In this document: positions 59,301-64,000 of the stretch, one piece after another | Layout: each line of letters opens with the position of its first letter | Position numbering within the stretch: the first letter of the stretch is position 1 | DNA from: Gliomastix tumulicola | Lineage: Eukaryota > Ascomycota > Sordariomycetes > Hypocreales > Bionectriaceae | Assembly (NCBI GenBank): GCA_001599755.1 | Contig: BCHX01000003.1 | Span: 4,425,782-4,489,781, forward strand | DNA: 64,000 nt | Direction of reading: 5' to 3' | Notes under the pieces: model-generated | What the model was told of the DNA's origin: nothing | The model's database searches: none | The model's input: only the letters and a program-made list of their open reading frames with translations | Translations under genes and position numbers: made by a program

Positions 59301-61555
59301 TAAAGGTGTAGCCTAGAATATTAAATTTATAAAGGAAAAGCTAAGTATAAAGTATAATAACTAGTATTTCTAGACCTCTAAGAAAGATAAACTTACTATA
59401 ATAGCTTATTATAAATAAGTATAAATAAATAATAATAAGAGGTTTTATATAATACCTAAGAGTAAGAGAATTAGTATTAAACTTTAAGAGCTTTATAAAT
59501 ATTAACCTAAGGTTATTTAATTTTAGACCTCCTTTAAATATATTAAAGGTTAATAAAAGATTAACTTAATTAAAACTTAGGGATTTATTACCCTCTAGCT
59601 TATAAATACTACTTTTAAAAAGATTATTTATAATATCTTCTATAATATTATAAATTACTATAAGAAGATACCTATATTTAAATCTTATATTTAATTTCTT
59701 ATTAATATTTAGAATTTTATAGTCTCCTTTAAGAATAAAAAGTAAGGTTTTAACTTTAATATTATTACCTTCTTAACTAAGTAACTAGAGGATTTATATA
59801 ATATTATTTATATTTCACTTATTAATATAAATATTAAAGACTTTATATACTATTTAATTAACTTATAAGTAAACCTTCACTTTATTATACCTAGAGGTTA
59901 TATTAGTATTATATATACTAAGATATTTAGAAAGAATATATATAGCTATAGGTTTATTATTTATCTTATTTATTATATTAACTATTTTACTATAACCCTT
60001 TTTAACTAAAAGGTGGGGTACCTTTATATTTATAATACCTTTAATAATATAAGTTATACTTATTATATTATATTAACTATATTAAAGTAGTATTAACTTC
60101 TCTAAGAGGTTAACTTGCCTTTTACCTTTTACTTTACTATAATACTAGTAATAAAGTAGCTAAATAGGTGGTTATATACTTATTTATTTTATATATAAGC
60201 TATTTACTAGCTAAGAGGTTTAATAAAAAACCTCTTAAGTATTATTTTATATACCTAGGAGTACCTTTATTATAAGAATATACTTAGTATTTAAGAGATA
60301 CTACCTAGTAATTATAATAAATTCCCTCTTATTAACTAGGCTCCCTATATAATTAATTATAGTTAATCTTATAAGGTTATTTTTATATATTTTTATATAA
60401 TATTTACTACTACTTATAGTATTCTCTTTATTAATTATTTTATACTTAATATATATTTTTCTAATATATTATTTAACTTTATAAATTAAGTTTTTATAAA
60501 GGGTAATAATACCTACTAAGAAATAAATATTTAATTTATAACCCTTTTAATTTATAGAGGGATATATAATATTTATATAGGTAAGAATTATTTTAATTTC
60601 TTAACTTCTAAGTTTAAGATCTTTAGTATAGAAATAATATTCTATTATAAAAGTTATTAAGTTCTCCTCTAGTACCTTAAGCTAAAGGTATTTAATATTA
60701 ACCCTATTAGTATTTCTCCTAAGGTCTTAAAGCTATATTATAACTTTATATCTAAAGTAGCTAGTATTACTATTATTATACCCTTCTTAGGTAGCTTTAT
60801 TTATATTTTAAATAAACTTCCTATTTAATAAGCTAATAATAGTTAACCCCTTATTTAGAGTTAACTATCTTAGGTTATTCCCCTTAAAGGGATTAAGGTT
60901 ACTTAATATAAGAGATTTAAGCCTAAGGATTAAATCTATTATATTACCTATAAAGTAATTATTCTCTTTATCTTAAAGTTCCCTTAGTACTTTAGCTTTA
61001 AAGATATTACCTTTACTCTTTTTAATAATTTATATACCTCTTTAATTCCTCTTAATATAGCTACTCTTAATACTATTACCTTCCTATATACTTTAACTCC
61101 TAAGTAAAGTTATACCTAGGTTAATTAAATAAATATTAAGACTTTTAAGTTAAAGAAGGTAATACCCTTAAACTAATTAAGTTATTATAAGAAGTAATAA
61201 AGCACTTAAGTAAATAGTTAAATAATAGTAAGAAATAGAAAATAGATATAGTATAAGATAAACTTAGAGAATTAATTATAAATTTAAGGGGGGGAATTAA
61301 TTATAAACTTAAAGGGGATTAATTAATTAGCTTATAGGGATATATTTATTTATTTTTATTTATTAAAGATAATACCTTATTATAATCTATTACCTAGGCT
61401 TACTATAAGGTTATTAAGGGATTAATTTCTTTAAATATTTAGCTTTATACTTCTTTTATTATATATTATATCCTTTATTAATTACTTAATTAGTTAGAGG
61501 GTACTCTTATATAAAGTAATTACTAGTAAATTAATAATTACTTTAAGGGAGGATT

Positions 61556-61852
61556 TAACTTAGGGTATTAGGCCTAAGCCTAGGCCTTAATAAGGGGGTG
61601 GGCTCTACCTAATTAAGTAAATAGAAAATTTTACTATCTTCTATTTTAATATTAATTAACCTAATTAAAAGGGGAAGATTTAAGGGCTCTCTTTTAATAT
61701 TATCTTTATATTACCTAATTAGGTAGCTTATTAGCTTTATTTAATAATAAATATATAGGAGAAATACTAACTAGATAGCTCTACCTAATTAAGTAGCATA
61801 ATAGCTACATAGCGACTATATAGCCGGATAGTAAACTATTTCCCCTAAATTA
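61556..61852 (+). repeat. 3' LTR of the large retrotransposon
   Basis: 297 bp. It retains more GC (ATAGCGACTATATAGCCGGA near 61810) than the 5' LTR, so it was mutated less heavily. Confidence 0.88.
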
Positions 61853-62652
61853 ATACTAAAGCCTACTAGTAGCTAGGTTTTATTTAAAGGTCTAATATAT
61901 AATATCTTTATTACTTTTAAGGATTTTAATAAACTTTTATATAATTATAAGAGGCTTATATTTTATTTTCTAAAGCTTTAGTTAAATTTAATAAACCTCT
62001 ATAATATTAATTAAAAGGCCTTTATACTTAGCCTTTAGTTACTATATAATTTTATAGAATAAGATATTAATAGTCTTTAATTATTCCTTAATAAGCTTTT
62101 TAATTTTATTTAAGCTAAACTATTATTATATTAAAAGCTAAAGTTTACTAGAGCTAAAAGTATACTTATAAAGCTTATAATTATATTTTAAAGCTCTAAG
62201 ATTATAAAAGTAGTAGCTAATAACTTTAGTTTATTAAATTTTAATATTAAATAAATATATAGTCTTTAAGGTTATCTTAAATTTATCCCTATTATTATTA
62301 AAATAATAAATAATATTAACTTAATTAATAACCTTTAATTTATTCCTCTTACTCTACTAAATTACTATTATAAATTTATATAAGGCTTTAAAATACTATA
62401 ATATAATAACTACTTCTTTATATATAGAAAAAAGACTATTATAAGAAAATTAAAGCTTTAAAGATTTTACTATTATATTTAGTTTTTAAAAAGCTTTATA
62501 ATTAATAAAGTTTTATATAATTAAAGTTAAGGTATTATTTTAGCCTAGGGGGAGCTAGTAATATATTATATTATTAATAGTTAATAATATATTAATATAT
62601 AAAGTAGTATATATAGTAGCCCTATATAGCACTATATAGTGGTTATAGTAGT

Positions 62653-62800
62653 CTAGTGGTGTATCTATAAGGTCCCTTACTATATCTAGATATAGCTTAA
62701 AGTCTTATATTAATTAGCAGGGTAGATAAGCTGCTTAAGTGGAGTCGGGGGTGTTGTTCTAACAGGTTAGGGGTGTTGTTTCAACAGCGTTTAAATTTAC
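62653..62800 (-). repeat. Right terminal inverted repeat of the outer element
   Basis: Reverse complement of the left arm, with a 3-bp gap near the tip and scattered transitions. Confidence 0.8.
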
Positions 62801-62829
62801 AGGCCAGGATATTCTACAAGAGGCCTCCT

Positions 62830-63330
62830 TCTTGAATTATTGAACCTCGTAAGTCTTAAAGCACCAAGTACAGGTCGCAACTGTAGATGCCACATCCGGC
62901 TTTGGAGGCCTAGGATACCTAGCGTCAGCCAATGGAATAGACGAGGCTACACTAGCGGCTGCTACCGGCAGTCCTTGCTCTGACTCGGGAAGCTAAGCTG
63001 CTAGTCGAGGATTGTCGGATGGTCATACCAAGTCGATGGAGGCGGTTGATGGCACCGTCAATAGATATTTGAGTAGTCTCAATACCATGTCGCGAACCTC
63101 GACTCCAAGCTTTCAGTCGACGATCGAGGCTGTACTTTTGCTTAGTAAAGGCACCGGTGTACGATGCCCAGGCGTTGAATCGGCCATGACTATCTTGCAG
63201 AAAGTGGGAAGATAGGAGATTGGACTGCCCCAAGCTGTTCCCTTGATTTTCAATCAGGGAGATGTTGCTGGCAAAGACCGCGTCGCAGCCAATTGCAGCC
63301 GAATATATGAGCGTCTCCTCTTCTTTCTCC
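62830..63330 (-). pseudogene. Truncated paralogue of the zinc-finger protein at 38478-41188
   Basis: The minus strand shows the same N-terminal domain (ASNISLIENQ, LLSSHFLQDSHGRFNAWASY, SLDRRLKA), then a deletion joining it directly to SIDGAINRLHRLGMTIRQSS, a frame change, and the end of exon 2 (YPRPPKPDVASTVATCTWC) running into a stop and then the outer transposon's right end at 62800. The intron 1 region and the whole zinc-finger/C-terminal part are missing. The upstream region to ~63730 also matches that of the intact gene. The duplicate sits on the opposite side of the transposon block from the intact copy. Confidence 0.75.
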
Positions 63331-63834
63331 GTAGGCGCTATCTAGGTACTTGTCCGGTGATACTTCTCAACGTAGGTGGTCAGAATGCTTCCAGCTTGTG
63401 CCGTTGTGTTGATGATCAGTTTCAACTTTTTAAGAAAGTCAGGTAGAAGAGAAGAGCCCGACAATGATGATGGTGAGAATTGACGCCTGATGCCCGAAAG
63501 GCGAGGATGGAGTGTTGCATCTTCCACATTTGTCGAGCTGCCCCGATTGGTTGTTGTTCTCCCTTTGTGTTGGTTGGCTGCAGATAAGCGAATTGCCAAG
63601 GCATCCAAAATAAGGCAATCAGAACCATGGCAGTACCTGCAGGGTTCAGTGAAGACCAAAAATTGGGAGATGGCAGGCGAACATACAGCAAACGTATCAG
63701 GGGACCTTATAGCTCTCGTTGTTTGCACTACGACGCCGTAGCGGATTCATTTTCATCGATATTCTACTGATCGGCACTTCTTCTTTGAACTATTCAATTA
63801 GCGATGTCGTTTTCCCCAACCCGAATGCGCCCAT
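63331..63834. other. Upstream region of the paralogue fragment
   Basis: 63340-63730 is homologous to 41200-41560. The remainder is unassigned. Confidence 0.4.
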
Positions 63835-64000
63835 ATGAGCTCAACCAATCGCCTTCACATGGTCATCGACGAGACACTTCCAATCCGCGCTACCATAGTA
63901 CTTGGCGTATCCGTCATCGTGTGTGTTTCCATAGCTCAGGGTGTCGCCGTGCTGCCAGAAAGCATCTCCAGCCATGCCGGCGGCAGCGACGGAGGTGAGC
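63835..64000 (+). CDS. Possible first exon of a gene running off the right edge
   Basis: An ATG at 63835 opens a frame without stop to the window end (MSSTNRLHMVIDETLP, then the hydrophobic stretch ATIVLGVSVIVCVSIAQGVA), compatible with a signal anchor or first membrane helix. The last bases (GAG|GTGAGC) could be a splice donor. It is too short to name. Confidence 0.35.
   Translation, partial: MSSTNRLHMVIDETLPIRATIVLGVSVIVCVSIAQGVAVLPESISSHAGGSDGGE

Larger units (their letters stand above)
47286..61852 (+). mobile_element. 14.6-kb Ty3/gypsy-order LTR retrotransposon, RIP-inactivated
   Basis: Direct 297-bp LTRs at 47286-47582 and 61556-61852; flanks ATAT and ATAC differ by one C/T transition, consistent with a 4-bp target duplication. 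A purine tract (AAGGGAGGA) precedes the right LTR. Reading the + strand and ignoring TAA/TAG, the order is retropepsin (LVD-x5-VNLIN-like, ~52170), reverse transcriptase (~53600-54250, with recognisable FFS-Y-Q-ELDP, LPQGATNS and FLDD blocks), RNase H (~54440-54850), integrase zinc-binding part (~55240) and core (~55430-55950, ISPYN block). That is the gypsy order PR-RT-RH-IN. A poly-Ser (TTC) microsatellite lies in the presumed gag region. About 5 kb after the integrase is unexplained, making the element roughly twice normal length. Confidence 0.85.
44404..62800. mobile_element. Outer DNA-transposon-like element with ~150-bp terminal inverted repeats, swollen by nested LTR insertions
   Basis: Left end 44404-44553 and right end 62653-62800 are diverged inverted repeats; shared blocks include AAATTTA..AACGCTGT, ACACCCC, GACTCCACTTA, GCAGCTTAT and CTAATTAATATAAGACTTTA. 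AGGCC directly flanks both ends (44399-44403, 62801-62805), a candidate 5-bp target duplication. Removing three LTR-type insertions leaves about 3.2 kb of original element (44404-45070, 45375-45744, 46049-47281, 61853-62800). No transposase could be recognised because every frame is destroyed by TAA/TAG. The whole block is extremely AT-rich and TA-rich, as expected for RIP. Confidence 0.75.

Noticed and set aside
44404..62800. Possible CRISPR array or mitochondrial insertion, given the AT-rich, repeat-laden sequence
   Set aside because: The repeats are four ~297-bp LTR copies and one pair of inverted repeats, with no regular short repeat-spacer structure, and the coding remnants are gypsy pol, not mitochondrial genes.

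Overview
This window looks like a chromosomal piece of a filamentous ascomycete (Pezizomycotina; Eurotiomycetes-like is a guess). The reasons are genes split by 50-93 bp spliceosomal introns, a Zn2Cys6 regulator, a HET-domain protein, a fungal C2H2 protein, a JmjC family gene, and a sharply bounded, extremely AT-rich block of inactivated transposons of the kind left by repeat-induced point mutation (RIP). All intron models here were read by eye from splice sites and reading phase.

Left part (1-31 kb) is enriched in metal-handling genes. It holds a 9-exon secreted multicopper oxidase with a Met-rich insert (902-3481), a 6-exon Zn2Cys6 regulator (7821-10261), a broken BIM1/X325-like copper protein (12653-13478), a six-helix membrane protein (14839-16209), a ZIP metal transporter with an assembly gap (20382-21506), a DUF4396-like membrane protein (26038-26734) and a CrpA-type copper P-type ATPase with one in-frame stop (27541-31161). 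Between them lie an AspRS-like protein that has lost its class II signature arginines (4268-5440), a decayed PA-TM-RING-like gene and a 1-kb inverted-repeat element with perfect 74-bp ends. Copper or iron handling is the plausible common theme, but co-regulation is inference.

Middle part (31-44 kb) is an accessory region of the vegetative-incompatibility type. It has a dynamin remnant keeping only the stalk and GED part, a degenerate ~112-bp tandem array, a JmjC gene with four in-frame stops, an 868-aa fungal zinc-finger protein and an intact HET protein.

Right part (44.4-62.8 kb) is a nested transposon block. A ~3.2-kb element with ~150-bp terminal inverted repeats has received two solo LTRs and one 14.6-kb Ty3/gypsy-order retrotransposon with 297-bp LTRs. 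Every frame is shattered by TAA/TAG. Beyond it lies a truncated paralogue of the zinc-finger protein and the possible start of another gene at the window edge.

Recurring theme: several otherwise well-conserved genes carry isolated stops explicable by C-to-T (or G-to-A) transitions, so mild RIP or recent pseudogenisation seems to extend outside the AT-rich block.
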